Positions 21,640 to 33,900 of a stretch of DNA of 64,000 nucleotides are shown here, piece by piece; positions within the stretch are counted from its first letter, which is position 1, and the number at the start of each line of letters is the position of its first letter. The stretch comes from Sapria himalayana. Taxonomy: Eukaryota > Streptophyta > Magnoliopsida > Malpighiales > Rafflesiaceae. The position numbers and the translations under genes are program-made. Below the pieces are notes generated by a model. It did no database searches. It worked only from the letters and a program-made list of their open reading frames with translations, and was not told the DNA's origin. The DNA lies in the NCBI GenBank assembly GCA_029783825.1, contig JAREIK010002415.1, forward strand, positions 374,501 to 438,500, given 5' to 3'.

Positions 21640-23921
21640 CAAGTATTATACTGGTTCTCAAGGTCATGACCAAGTCCAAGTATCATAACTTTATTTTAAT
21701 GTAAATTAGTCATCTCAAGAAAGACCCATGACTTTTTTACAAAGCCAAAACTAATCATGAAAATATCATGATAATTATTCAGATATATGACTTTTCGAAC
21801 ACTAAAAGTAATAGAGGAAATTACTCGAGTATGAATTTTTTTTCAAGGCTATGACTCTTGTTTATAAAGGAATGCAAAACCATGAATTTTATGTTGAAGC
21901 TAATTGCTAGTGTCATGATATCTGTGTAGTGTCATATAAACATGATATATGAGAGAAGAGAATGTCAGTGCCATGGGCACATATAGTGCTGTAGACAGTT
22001 GAAGATATTTGAAGGGAAAATTTTGTGTCGCATCCATTTCCAATGTTGTTGTCACAAGATATACAAGACATTCTTAGTATCACATTTATATCATAGTATT
22101 GCTGTCATATAACAAGGACAAATACCAATGTCATGTTTTTATCATAGTGTTGTATCCATATATTAATATAATAAGCCTTTCGCTATGTTGTGGCTATTTT
22201 TTGGCACCGTGGTCCTTATTAAAGATAAGAATACAAATGCACAAAAGTCATAGCTACTTTATAGTGTCACGCCTTCTTGTTATAAAGGCATCAGGCCCAA
22301 GTTGTGGTCATTGTTGGTGCCGTAGCTTTGCATTGTAGAATGATCGAGATGTTGTCTAGAGTTGTAGTAATTTTTAGAGTCATGATCTCAAACTTAAGGG
22401 ATGAAGGCTGAAGTGATGTCTTTCTCCTGAAAGTCATGAATTTTGACTGGAGAATTGTAAAATCATATGAGTAAAAATAGAAAAGAAATTCAGACATCTC
22501 TTTCATTCTTCTTCCTCTCTTTCCATGCAAAAGGAAAAACCACGACAACTACCAAACTATAGGGACAAATTTTATACTTTTTAGGAGTTTCACAAGTAAA
22601 AAAGGGACATGAGACTTTATGCAATCAGAGTTGGGGGGGGGGGGGGGGGGGTGGGGGGTGCACAGCTCTCAAATTCCTCATCTCTATTGTAGATTCAAAA
22701 ATTTTTACCAAAATAGCATGGGTCTAGGGTTTCTATAATTTGAATAAATATGATGTGCCCTTGGTTTTTATTTATGAATGAATATGTTTAATTTATTTTG
22801 TGTTATAAATATTGATGGATGATGATTAAATATAACTTGAACTAGAGTTTTAATTAATAATAGGTTTATGCGAGATTAACATGGCGGAAGGTGAATGGTA
22901 AACCATGAGGCCCACTTATACATATGGTATGAAAGAAGTGATAGCCCTTCTGATTATGATGTATAAGAAAAACCTATATGTTAAAACCTAAAATTTGGAT
23001 ATATTAATTATCATGAGTATGATGCTTTCAAAACTAAAAGTGCAAATATTTTTACACTTCAATCTATTATACTTATCTTAAAAGAACTAGTTATCAATTA
23101 GAATGGATATTATATAGAATATTTTCTAAGGAGTTCACCTTTAGTGTGGATGACACATCTTCGCCGGTAATGATGGTGGTAGGAAATTCTCGAAACATAT
23201 ATGGGTGTGTGATGACTCACAAGGTGGTGATAACCCTTATGAGTTTCTCTTACCCATCTGCTTCCCACTGATGAAACTTGAGGTAAACATATATTAATTG
23301 TGTGATCATAGTGCTTATGAAGCTGAAAAGTATACAAACTTACACACCATGTCAATCTTTAGTTGATACAGAAGGATATATAATAAGAGTATATATATGA
23401 AGCAACCATCAAGAATAGTTGATGAAGTTGTCTAAATGATTTATGATTGTGAATAACTTTCGAGCATAAATGAATTATTGCCTTAGTGATGATATACCAA
23501 GGGAATAATAGTGAGGGAACCACTACTAGGATATGCTCAATGGTAATAACCTTCTTGTATACCATTAGTGCAAGGATTCATCATATAATACCTCAACCTT
23601 CATTCTATGTCTAATATAATATAAGTCTAGCAACTTAAACATCATCATATAAATTAAATGAATAAGCCCATGGAACTGAGATTCTATGTCTAATATACCA
23701 TGGACTTCAATCTCAATATTCAATTTACTAAAAATGAGTTATCTTCCTGTTGAATAACCAAACTATCAATACAATTCCTATGAGATTTATATTTGGATAA
23801 AAGTCTACTTAACAACTTGTATAACTCGTACATGAATTTCCATTGACAAAATATTCTCGATAAAGAGTTTTTGGGATATTGCCCAACTAAGAAAATTAGG
23901 TGGCATAATAAAGTTGCAACA
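21640..23921 (+). repeat. LTR of Athila-like family: array plus right arm
   Basis: The array (21,640-22,450) is followed by the right arm (22,700-23,921), which matches 4,380-5,133 and 48,720-49,765. Shared features are the leading 'TCTAGGGTTT', 'ACACATATGGTA' and 'GAGTATGAT(G/A)CT(T)' segments. It ends with AAAGTTGCAACA at 23,910-23,921, the family terminus, with no primer site after it. It is therefore a 3' LTR or a solo LTR. The expected 5-bp duplication (CATCC after the end) could not be paired with a confident left end. Confidence 0.65.
22633..22657 (+). repeat. Poly-G run (19 G) plus G6
   Basis: Nineteen consecutive G at 22,633-22,651 are followed by T and six more G. It lies between the motif array and right arm of the LTR. 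The tract is far longer than any other G run here and could form a G-quadruplex. Its exact length may be affected by sequencing error. Confidence 0.9.
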
Positions 23922-24051
23922 CATCCTCATTTTCTTGTAATCAACCCAATCCTATGTGGTAATATCTTGTATCTCTTTATTTTCTTTTATTCTTTATTTT
24001 ATTTTATTTACTTTAGAATTTTTTATTTTAAATTATCATTGTGAGTTTTAT

Positions 24052-24085
<34 letters not shown>

Positions 24086-24330
24086 TTGTGATTAATAAAT
24101 ATCTTTTGTATGCATCGATAATTGACTATCATCTTTAATAATCTTCAAAATGATAAATTTTCTTATTTATTCATGATTATAAAAATGGAACTAAAAAATG
24201 TCATCTACCATTTTTTTGGTTGAAGAAAGTAAATCTTTTTTTTTTGTTTTTTAATTTACTTGAAAATTTAGAACATTGCAAAGTTGTGTGAGCCAACATA
24301 TTAACAATGCTATTTTTTTTACTATCAGAA
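23922..24330. repeat. Spacer with (AC)n microsatellite
   Basis: No gene seen. A clean (AC)n tract of about 16 units lies at 24,053-24,084. The rest is AT-rich sequence between the LTR end and the tandem duplication. Confidence 0.85.
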
Positions 24331-24334
24331 AGAC

Positions 24335-25735
24335 ATGTTATGCAACAAATAGTTGCATTTCAAAATTATTTTTTATTAAAAAAATTATTTTAGAAATATA
24401 TGCATGCAACAGGTTCGAGTATTCTAATAAAATTTAACAAGAAAAACAAAATACTAATAATTAAAAATAAACAAGTTAAAGTAATTATGCATAATTAATA
24501 AAATTAATTATAATATCAAGTTGTGATGGTAATGATCTCAACCCATTTTTACTTAATTGATCTATGATATGATATTGTCTATAATTTGACATCTAGTGTA
24601 TATTTGTTTTTATTCATATCACATCATGAAATGGATTCATATAAGTCATCAAGCTTTCTATTTTAGCTAACATAATTGGAAATACAATATCATATTCATT
24701 TTAAAAATATAATTCCAATCTATTATCATCACTTTTTAGTTTTTCTGCACTTGTTTGAATGATAAATATGGCAACAAAACAAATCGCATCCTTACATCAT
24801 AATCCTAGTGTCATATGGCTGCGATTAACCAAGATCACAATATGTTAGCTGTTATATGGCTGCTATTGAATGATAAAAAAGTACTATTATTATATTCAGA
24901 TTATAGTTCCTTGATACAATAAGGATTACAAAATATTAGAAGGTAAAGATGAAGAGAAATCACGAGAAAAAGAAGAAGATTGCGAGGGAGAGAGAACAAG
25001 CATAGTTAAATCCAATATTAAAAAATGGCATTCACTTAAAAAACAGTATGCACATGTTGTTGCATTTTCCTGATTACCAATGAAATCTTTTAAAAAATAA
25101 CATTTATCATTTCAAAAGAATTATTTTAGAATATATGCATGTAACAAGTTTGAGTATTCTAATAAAATTTTAAAAGAAAAACAAAATACTAATAATTAAA
25201 AATAAACAAGCTAAAGTAATCATGCATAATTAATAAAATTAATTATAAGATCAAGCTGTGATTGTCATGATCTCAACCCATTTTTACAAAATTGATCTAT
25301 GACATGATATTGTCTATAAAATGACATCTAGTGTATAATTGTTTTTATTCAAATCACATCATGAAAGAGATTCTTATATGCCATTAAGCTTTCTTTTTTC
25401 AACTAACATAATTGGAAATAAAATATCATATTCATTTAAAAAATATAATTCCAATCTATTATCATCAATTTTCAGTTTTTCAGCACTCATTTGAATGATA
25501 AGGATGGCAACAAAACAAATATTATCCTCACATCATAATACTAGTGTCATATGGCTATGATTGACCAAGATCACATTATGTTAGCTATCATATGGCTGCT
25601 ATTGATACAACAAGGATTACAGAATATCAGAAGGTAAAGATGAAGAGAAATCATGAGAAGAAGAAGAAGATCGCCAGGGAGAAAAAACAAGCACAGTAAA
25701 ACCCATATTAAAAAATGGCATTCACTTAAAAAACA
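24335..25735. repeat. Tandem duplication of about 0.7 kb spanning flank and LTR piece
   Basis: Unit 1 (about 24,360-25,045) and unit 2 (about 25,095-25,735) match in order. Anchors are 'GAAAAACAAAATACTAATAA' at 24,441 and 25,176 (735 bp apart), 'CTAGTGTCATATGGCT' in both, and 'GATGAAGAGAAATCA' near 24,947 and 25,639. Both units run from non-LTR sequence into the same part of the copia LTR. Unit 1 stops inside the LTR after 'CATTCACTTAAAAAACA'. The duplication therefore happened after the copia element had inserted. Confidence 0.85.
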
Positions 25736-25946
25736 AAAATAAAAACAATTATTATATATCCATATTAAAAAAATTAAGAGTCAAAAGCTACTTTATTAAA
25801 AATGAGTTACCGGACGTGCTTTCATTTATGATGTGGTAGAAGACACAATGGTCCATTACATGCCATTGTGTAAGCATACATGGTACTGTAGCCATATATA
25901 ATGTAGAGCCTAAGTGCATCAAACACAAGGCTGAGGTCCATTATCA
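25590..25946 (-). repeat. 3' LTR of minus-strand copia element
   Basis: It matches 30,250-30,617 along its length, for example 'GATGTGGTAGAAGACACAATGG' near 25,837. Relative to that copy about 40 bp at its left end are lost. Immediately inside lies a polypurine tract on the minus strand, read as ATGAGGGAGAATGT (25,947-25,960). Confidence 0.85.
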
Positions 25947-26039
25947 ACATTCTCCCTCATTTTTTGTAATTGATACAAGTCCTAGCTTTTCTCTTAGGTA
26001 GACTAGTTTTTCTTTAGGTAGTGATTTGGTGAAGATATT

Positions 26040-27420
26040 AGCCAGCTGTTTTTTAGATTTGCAAAAAATCAACTTAATTTCATTAGTTTCAATTGCATAT
26101 ATAATAAAATGATACTTAGCCCCATATGGGTTGTTCTGTTATGCATTAGAACATCACTAGCCATGAATATAGTGGTTGATTATCACATAATATATCAGTT
26201 GGTTCTTTTAAGGATTCATCCAAATCAATTAGCAACTTTCTCATCCATAATGCATGTAAGGTTGCTACTGAGGCAGAAACATATTCAACTTCAGTAGTGG
26301 ATATTGTAATTATGGATTATTTCTTAGATGACCAATATACATCCATAGTTCCAAGAGTAAAGATGTATTCAAAAGTACTTCGATAGTCTTCTGGACATCC
26401 TCTTTAGTCACTATCACAATAATCAGTTATCTTAGTGTGTTTAATTTTAGAATATTTTAGTCCTAAATCTAAGGTCCCTTTAAGATATCTTAAGATTCAT
26501 TTAGCAACACTAAGATGTATATGGTTAGGTACATGCATAAATCTGGATAGAAGGTGTACTACATATGCTATATTAGGTCTTGTGGTAGATACATATAATA
26601 GACGACCAATTAGACTTCTATACGATTTACCATCAATAGTTCTACCTTGGGCATAAATTAACTTTTGATTTACAATTAATGGTGTAAAAATTAGTTTACA
26701 ATCATTCATGCCCTAATATTTCAATATTGACTGAATATATTTTAATTGACATACTGACACACCACTTGAGTCTTGAAAGATTTCAAGTCCCAAGAAATGG
26801 TTTAGTAAGCCTAAATCTGATATTTCATATTTATCTTGCATGTCATATCTAAAGACTTCAATCAATTCAAATTTGTTACTTGTAAATGTTATGTCATCTA
26901 TATAGATTGACACAAACAATATTCTATAATTTTTATCCTTTTTAATATATAGTGTTGGCTCACTCATACTTCGTTTGAATCTTTGATTGATCAAGTATGA
27001 GTTTATTTGCTGATACCAAGTATGCGAAGCTTGTTTCAACCCATAAAGAGGCTTGTTTAATTTGTAAACATAGTGCTCAACTCTTTGTTCTATAAACCCA
27101 AATAGTTGTTCTAATAAATTTCTTTCTTCAGATTACCATTCAAAAAGGTAGATTTTATGTCTAGTTGGAACATAGCCCAACCTTTCTGTCCAGCTAAGAC
27201 TATTAAGAATGTCACAATTTCTAACCTTACTATAAGAGTAAAGGTTTTGAAATAATTTGTGCTAGCCATTTGGCATAACCCTTGGCCAATAAATTGGACT
27301 TGTATATGGGATAATTGCTATTTGGTTGACTCTTAACTTTAAATAGGCAATCAACTCCTATACTATTTTTATTTTGGGGTAAGTCTATTAATGTCCAATT
27401 GTTTTTTTTTCTATGATAGA
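26040..27420 (-). pseudogene. Copia reverse transcriptase and RNase H
   Basis: Reading leftward, 27,039-26,713 encodes an open stretch with KQASHTWYQQINSYLI, then FVSIYIDDITFTSN and DLGLLNHFLGLEI. These are the copia RT hallmarks (K-Q-A-x-R-x-W, Y-V-D-D, L-x-x-F-L-G-I-E), with both catalytic aspartates of YIDD intact. The next piece, 26,709-26,497, reads YRSLIGRLLYVSTTRPNIAY, the RT-RNase H link. RNase H follows near 26,330-26,110 as STEVEYVSVA and LLIDLDESLKEPTDILCDNQ. It is the least decayed pol in the window, yet still split by stops and frameshifts. Confidence 0.9.
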
Positions 27421-27423
27421 CAT

Positions 27424-28800
27424 TTATATCTTCATAGCATCAATCCATACCTGATAACTTACTATCTCTTCATAGTTGTGGGGCTCAACTAAGGAGTAAT
27501 TATACCATTGATATATCTCTTCTAATGACATATACTTGACCGGTATAATAATCTCATCATATTTTTCTATGTTTGACTCAGACTCATAATGAGAACTTGA
27601 AACATACCTTGGCTTGCTTTCAATGTTATCATTTGCTGACGATTCTAAATTCCAACCTTGTATGCTAATATTTTGCATACCAGAATATTGCATATTGCAT
27701 TCCTATTTAGCTTTCTCATCAATGATTACAACTCTACTCATCAAAAATGTTTTTATTTTTGGTGAATAAAGTCTATAACCATTGGATTGTAGATTATATC
27801 CAACTAGAATATATTTTAGACTCTTGCAGTCTAACTTTGATCTAGCAAGTTTCTGTATGTGAGAGTAATAAGCACTCCCAAATACTTTTAAGTGTTTTAC
27901 ATTCATTTTTCTACCATTCAAAGCCTGTAATGGAGTGAGATTTCTTAATGCCCTAGTTGGGCATCTATTAAGTAGATATACTATTGTATTACAACTTTTG
28001 TCCGATAATATTTAAGTATTTTTTTCTCACTTAATAGTGTTCTGGCCATTTCCAGTACACTCTTATTTCTTATATCTACAATACCATTCTGTTGTGGTGA
28101 GTAGGAGGTGGTTTGGTATCTCTGAATTCTTCTATGTTCATAGAAGTTGTCGAATTTCTACAAGAGAAACTCACCACCTCTATATGTTCTAAGTGTTTTT
28201 ATACATAGACCAGATTGTTTCTCCGTTAGGAATAAAAATTTTCTGAAGTAATCAAAGGATTCAACCTCATGTTTCAAGAAGTATACTCATATCATCTGAG
28301 TGCAATCATCAACAAACAAAAAGAAATATCTATTGTTTTCTAAGGGCAGAACTGACATAGGTCCACAAACACCTACATGAACTAATTCAAGAGGTTGAGA
28401 TGCTCTCCAGGCAATTCTTTTAAAAAAGATTTATCTGGATTATTTACTCATGACACATTCTTCACAACATGAAGAGAGAATGCTTAGATTAGAAGGCAAC
28501 TCATTCACAACTTTTTTTTGAAAAAATATTTTCAAACTTGTGTAAATTTATGTGGCCTAACCTTTCATGCCACAGATTTTCCTCTTGTTCAGCATTCATG
28601 GTTATTGCTACATTCAATTTCTGATCAAGGTCTATGGAAAACTCCTTCACTAGACAAATTTATTGTCCAAAGAGGGTTTTTTAGACTCTTGATTGAATAT
28701 ATTGGATGAATTATCTTTGAACACCAAATTAAATCCATTCTCCATTAATTGCTCTATACTGATGAGATTCTAGTTCAATGCTTGAATCAACATAATATTA
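27424..28800 (-). pseudogene. Copia integrase (decayed)
   Basis: Integrase joins element cDNA to the chromosome. From right to left: NLWHERLGHINLHKF near 28,560 (the H-x-x-x-H zinc domain), SPQQNGIVDIRNKSVLEMAR near 28,060 (P-Q-Q-N-G-x-x-E-R; the catalytic Glu region is altered), and LLNRCPTRAL with LTPLQALNGRKMNVKHLKVF. The open piece at 27,921-27,703 then gives VFGSAYYSHIQ and SKLDCKSLKYILVGYN, the copia-specific C-terminal block. A 90-codon open piece (27,693-27,424) spans the linker to RT. Order gag-protease-integrase-RT is the Ty1/copia order. Confidence 0.88.
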
Positions 28801-29300
28801 CTTATGATATTATCTTTTGTGGGGGTGGAGACAGTGACCTCGCCCTTTGTTTTTGCTTGGACAAAGTCACCATTTCCTAGCTTGACTTGGAAGTTTACTA
28901 ATGACGTTAAATTCACAAATATATCATGATTTCCAGGCATGTGGGTTGAACTAGCCCTATTTAGAAATCATACATTTGGAGAGAGATTATTTTTGGTTTC
29001 TGTCACATAGAATATGTGCTCTATAAAGAATATTTTCTCTGCACAGCTAGCATATTGAATGTGTTTTGTCATATAGTCTTTAGTTAGATACCCAAACTTT
29101 TATAGTTTAGCCATTATTTCTTTGTTCTGAACCAACACTCTTTCTCAGTGTGGTTTATTCTCTTGCATATGTTGCAAAATATATGTGAACCTCTCAAGTG
29201 AGGTATATTGGAAGATACAGAAGATGCATGACTTCTATTCTTATCTCTAAAATTATTTTTAGAAATCTACCTGAATATCTTCTTTTTATTTTGATTTTCT
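28800..29300 (-). pseudogene. Copia zinc knuckle and protease
   Basis: On the minus strand near 29,190-29,140 the frame reads FCNICKRINHTEKECWFR, a zinc knuckle with C-x2-C-x4-H-x4-C intact. Downstream, near 28,960-28,930, NRASSTHMPGNHDIFVNL aligns with the copia protease D-S-G-A-S-x-H-M-T-G. The catalytic Asp is replaced by Asn and the Gly by Arg. GNGDFVQAKTKGEVTV follows as in related proteases. Confidence 0.8.
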
Positions 29301-29419
29301 GTTACCTAATTATCTTTTTTTGCACTTTGAGTTTACCATCTTGATTGCATGGTTGATTTGACAGTAAACTCTACTCTATTGAGTAATCGAGTCTCATAAG
29401 ATTTTAGTGAACAGAAAAC

Positions 29420-30042
29420 TTATTGAGTTGTCAATTCAAAAAAGTCATTTGTTTCTTCTATAACTATAATAATGGGGTTAAATTTGTCAGACAAGCATAT
29501 AAGTAGTTTCTCTACTATTCGAGTTTCTATAATGCATTCACCATGAATTTTTAGTTGGTTAACCATATCTAGAAACCGAGTGGAGAACTCAGTGAGAGAA
29601 TATGAGTTACACATTCTAAGATTCTCAAAATCTCTTCTTAATGAATTGAGAAGAACACCTCTAAATTTTTTATCTCCCTGGAATTCTTCCTAAAAAAGAT
29701 TCCAAGCCTGTTTAGCTTGAGTACAACCCAATAGTCGAGAAAAAAATGATATTATTAATACCCTGTTGGATGAACAGTAATGCTCTGACATTATATTTTC
29801 TTAATTCTCATTCCTTTAACACCTCTTTTTCTTTTAGAGAAAAGTAGTTTATGTTGTATATAACTAGTATCTATATGTTCCCATATATCTTGTGATATAC
29901 ATAATGTTTTTATTTTATCAAACCAATAATCGAAGTTTTCTCCATCAAACAGGGGTATAGGGATAAATCTTATCCTTGAGGAACTCATATGTGTGGTTGT
30001 CATAATGATTATGTTCAAAAAATCTTTAAAAAATCTGAGCAA
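29420..30042 (-). pseudogene. Copia gag
   Basis: The open piece 30,042-29,791 contains PIPLFDGENFDYWFDKIKTL, the classic copia Gag start (P-x-F-D-G-x-N-Y-x-x-W). The open piece 29,614-29,420 contains LTEFSTRFLDMVNQLKIHG and LLICLSDKFNPIIIVIEE, matching the UBN2-type capsid domain. Sequence between them is frameshifted. It directly follows the primer site and 5' LTR on its right. Confidence 0.88.
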
Positions 30043-30231
30043 AAAATTTAGACATCTTGTAAAAATTGGTGTTAATATAACACAAAACTTCTAGATCTAA
30101 ACAGATCTACAATAGATCTATTAGATCTATGAATTTCTGTTTAGGTCAGAATAGGAACTCGATAATATTTAATTTGGAAAAGATTTTTGAACAATCATTT
30201 TAAAATAAATTTCAATCTCAAATTAAAATGA

Positions 30232-30244
30232 TGCTCTGCTACCA
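30232..30244 (-). other. Primer binding site of the copia element
   Basis: On the minus strand this reads TGGTAGCAGAGCA, one base from the initiator Met-tRNA complement TGGTATCAGAGC. It lies five bases inside the 5' LTR. Confidence 0.8.
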
Positions 30245-30249
30245 AATAT

Positions 30250-30617
30250 TGTATTCAGATTATATTTCCTTGATATAACAAGGATTACTGGACATCAGAA
30301 GGTAAAGATGAAAAGAAATAATGAGAACAAGAAGAAGATCGCCAGGGAGAGAGAAAAAGAATAGTAAAATCTAATATTAAAAAATGACATTCACTTAAAA
30401 AAATAATAATAAAAATAATGCTTAAATATCCATATTAAAAAATGGTAAGAGTCATAAGCTACTTTTTTAAAAATGAGTAATCAGACATGCTTTCATTTAT
30501 GATGTGGCAGAGGACACAATGATCCATTACAAGCCATTATGTAAGCATACACATAATTGTAGCCATAATTGATCTAGAGCCAAAGTGCATCAAACACAAG
30601 GCTGAGTCCCATTATCA
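30250..30617 (-). repeat. 5' LTR of minus-strand copia element (368 bp)
   Basis: On the minus strand it runs from TGATAATGGGACTCAG to CTGAATACA, a TG...CA layout, and matches 25,590-25,946. A clear 5-bp target duplication could not be found, because the left partner end has been lost or rearranged by the tandem duplication. Confidence 0.85.
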
Positions 30618-30979
30618 ATAACTACATCATTGATAATATTTTTAGAAGGAAATAAGATCACATATAAATTTAGCTAGTGTCATATGGCTGCGATTTACCA
30701 ATTCATTCATTAATTGATGTAGTACTTTTTTATTCCTATCAACATCTTTCATTATGAAACCTTATAGTTTGTGCATCTTATTAAACTATTTTGATATATT
30801 TATATCAGAAATTACTCCAAAATGATCACACAAGTAATTTGACTTAGATAACTTCATTCACATGTAACATTATTTCTACAAGCTTTTCCTAATAATAAAG
30901 TAATTATATTATTAATATAAGTTTTCTTCTAACTATCTTTTCTAAATGGTATAACAATTATGTTGTTCATTAGGTTTAC

Positions 30980-32900
30980 TTCAAACAGATGGAGCATAAA
31001 AGCTGGATGACATTTCTAAATAGAGGAGTTTGTTGTCTATATACAGTATGTGGGAATCAAAGTTATCAAAAAAAAAAATCAAGTATTGCTGACATTCATT
31101 TCTTTTATAAAAGGTTCTTACAATCTTATGCAGCTTCGCATTTCACATTAAACATGAAACAAAGTTTTAAAACAAGTTTTATTATAAAGAAAAATGATGA
31201 CTAGAAAGGAATGTGAGTTATGTTGAGGGGTATAAGTTAGATCAAGAATATGATTGAAGACGTGACCAAGAAAATTGAAGACTAATGATGTCGAGGAAAT
31301 CATTTCTTTAGTAGAAGTAAATGTGAAGAATGATTTAATTTGTGATATTAATGGTGACATATGTCCTAGTTGTAAATTTTTTGTAATATTTATGAGCTTT
31401 TTGTTTAAAAGTTATTTAAACATTGCCTATAGAAATTAAGTTGTATTCTTATGTTATGCTGTAACATCATATTTATGAGCTCTTGTTTATGGTATGAATT
31501 AATTGAAGTGGATAATAATATTTGTATTCATTTAGATGTAAAATAAGACCTTTGGTATGTTCATTTAACATTGTCGTATAAATCAATTTTGATATAATGT
31601 GATTAAAAATTAAATGGGTTGTTGAGATTCTAAATTTCTGGTCAAGCATGGACTAATTTCAGTTTGACAACATTCTTTAATTTCATGGCAACTTCATATT
31701 GTGCAACATGAATTTTGATTGAATTTTTATTGAACTGATTCACCAACTTCATACAGTTGATGATACTTGTTCATCAAAGTTTTTCTTAATGATTGTACTT
31801 CAAATTAACATCATCAATTATATGTTGAGAAGGAAGCAAACATGAATTGGGCTAATGCATTTTATTTTTGGTATTTATCTATCAATTCAATTGGTACTTT
31901 TTATACCCATCAAAATCTTTAATTTTGAAACATGCTAGTTTGAGCTTCTTACTAAACAAATTTGATAATTTTATATTAGAAAGTACATCCAAATTTAATC
32001 AATAGAAGTTATTCGTCCTAGATAACTTCTATTACATATAATATTTTTCTAGATGCTAGTTTGAGCTTCTTACTAAACAAATTTGATAATTTTATATTAG
32101 AAAGTATATCCAAATTTAATCAATATTCATTTAATTTATCTTACTTCAAAGAGATGGAACAAAACAGTTGAATCACTTATCTTGATCATTTTTCTAGCAA
32201 AAACATAGTTGGAGTGACCTCACTTATTAAAGTGGTGCACAAATGTATAAATAGCAGAGTTATATATGTGCACTATGTAGAAATCAAGTATAATTAAGAT
32301 TCATTCATTTAATACATACTCTGTACAATCTTACATGACTTTCCATTTCATATTGACCATGAAGAATCATTTCCCATGATAATTTTTATTTTAAATGAAA
32401 AAGATCTCTTAATAAAGGAATGTGATTTATGTTCATAAATAGGATCATGAATATGATTAAAGATGTGAATGAAAATTAAAGACAATAATGATGTTGAGAA
32501 AATTGAATATTTAGTAGACATCAATAAGGATAATTTTGGTGGGGATACTGAATCCATACTTTTTTGTAGGTTAGTAGACACCTATGAATGTGGGGATGAG
32601 GGTAGCCCTGCTCCCACCTTAGGGCCCCGATGGTTGTTCTTTGTGTCAAATTGGCTTTAGGAAACATTGGATTTTAAAAAAAAATAATAAGGAAAATGCT
32701 TTATTTCGTGATATTAATGTTGAGCTATATCCTACTCCTGAATAATTTATGACATTGTTTTTATAGACTCTTTAGTTAATGATATAAGTGAGGGCTCTTT
32801 AGTATAAAAACAAAAAGTAAAAAAACTCAATATAAGACTCTTTATTATGTTCATTTAATGGTGGGTTTGTAATGAGTACATCAATCCATATATATTGTGC
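30980..32900 (+). pseudogene. CACTA TNP2 N-terminal region, present twice
   Basis: TNP2 is the transposase of CACTA (En/Spm) elements. Copy 1 begins near 30,989 with MEHKSWMTFLNRGV. Copy 2 begins near 32,157 with MEQNS, a stop, ITYLDHFSSKNIVGVTSLIK. Both fit the 'transposase-associated' N-terminus (M-D-x-S-W-M ... R-x-S-x-E-Y-x-x-G-V-x-x-F). In copy 2 a C-x-x-C-like segment (ICALCRNQ) follows. The two copies with upstream DNA form a direct duplication about 1.17 kb apart (30,713 to 31,884 and 30,987 to 32,153). Neither frame is open beyond about 70 codons. Confidence 0.65.
31932..32124. repeat. Nearly perfect 70-bp duplication, 121 bp apart
   Basis: GCTAGTTTGAGCTTCTTACT and the following 50 bp occur at 31,934 and again at 32,055 with one visible mismatch. 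The high identity marks a recent local event within the older 1.17-kb duplication. Confidence 0.9.
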
Positions 32901-32939
32901 AATATATGGCATGATTAGAGATTTAGGGACTAAAAAAAT

Positions 32940-33900
32940 GGTTTATTGAGATGCTGAATTTATTGACCAAGCAAAAGAATATTTTGTCGGACAATATTCT
33001 TTATCTTCATAAAAACCTCATGATGTGAAATTTTAATTATTTGATCATTTCAATCCATTTGATATTAAGTAGAATGTGTAGAGTATATAGTTGTTGATAC
33101 TTGTGTGTCAATGCTTTCTAGAATGATTGTGTATAAAAACATCATCCATAATATTGAGCTTGCTGATTCCTTGTCATGATACATATGAAAAAGATATAGA
33201 TGTATATTTAAGATTATTGGTTGATAAATTGAATATTTTGTGGGTTCATGAATCATCAAAATTTTATATCATAAAGCCTGAGATTTATAAATTGTATGAT
33301 ATGTGGTTTCTTTAGAATATGAAAGACTATTGCATAGTGAGTCTTAACAAAAAGTAGTATCAAAATGTATAGCGAGTCAATTATACAATGTGGGACTTTA
33401 ACAAATTCTTTCCAATGACCATCCCTTGAGAAATAACAAAAGATTCAAGGGAAAGTTTGAATGAAAGCATCACTAAGAATTTTCAACAATGTTGTAAAAT
33501 TGCATCTCTATTTTGGTAGCAAAACTATAGGAATATGATATGTTTCATAATTTTAATGGAAACAAAAAGAGCATTATTTTGAATTCAGAAACCATTAGTT
33601 CTTAAGAAGAATAGGTATTTATGGACTACATCATTAGTTGTCTATGTAATAAGTACTAAAAAAAAAGAAAGTAATAGCGTGTGCTTTTGAAAAATATCAA
33701 ATATCTTGATGAGTTTGTGGCAAATAATATAAGAATTATATTAATGATGAATGCCAAAATTTTCAACTTCAAATCTTATGTTTATTTTATTTTATTACAG
33801 CATATATTACTAGTTCGCAAGCATTCATGCACAAGGAAAGAAGATGGAAAAACCATCTCTAAGTTGATGATGTTTTTTTTTTAATAATTATCTCTTTAGA
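32940..33900 (+). pseudogene. CACTA TNP2 transposase core (decayed)
   Basis: Around 33,040-33,300 the frame reads FDHFNPFDIK, then LCIKTSSIILSLLIPCHDTY and EKDIDVYLRLLVDKLNILWV. This is the signature of the TNP2 domain (D-G-F-N-P-F-G ... L-L-I-P-G-P-x-x-P-G-N-D-I-D-V-Y-L-x-P-L-I-x-x-L-x-x-L-W). Near 33,420-33,460 PLRNNKRFKGKFE matches the H-P-W-R-R-N-K-R-x-F-D-G-x-x-E motif. The piece at 33,681-33,820 (LLKNIKYLDEFVANNIRII) matches the later V-P-D-G-Y-A-S-N-I block. Terminal CACTA repeats were not found, so the element limits are unknown. Confidence 0.8.

Noticed and set aside
24405..24422. CAGGTTCGAGTATTC, resembling the B box of a tRNA or SINE promoter
   Set aside because: No A box, cloverleaf or flanking duplications. 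The second copy of the duplicated unit reads CAAGTTTGAG, showing no constraint.
25590..30617. Possible 5-bp target duplication around the copia element
   Set aside because: Left candidates (ATTAT in the first duplicated unit) and the right side (ATAAC) do not match, and the left LTR edge is rearranged.
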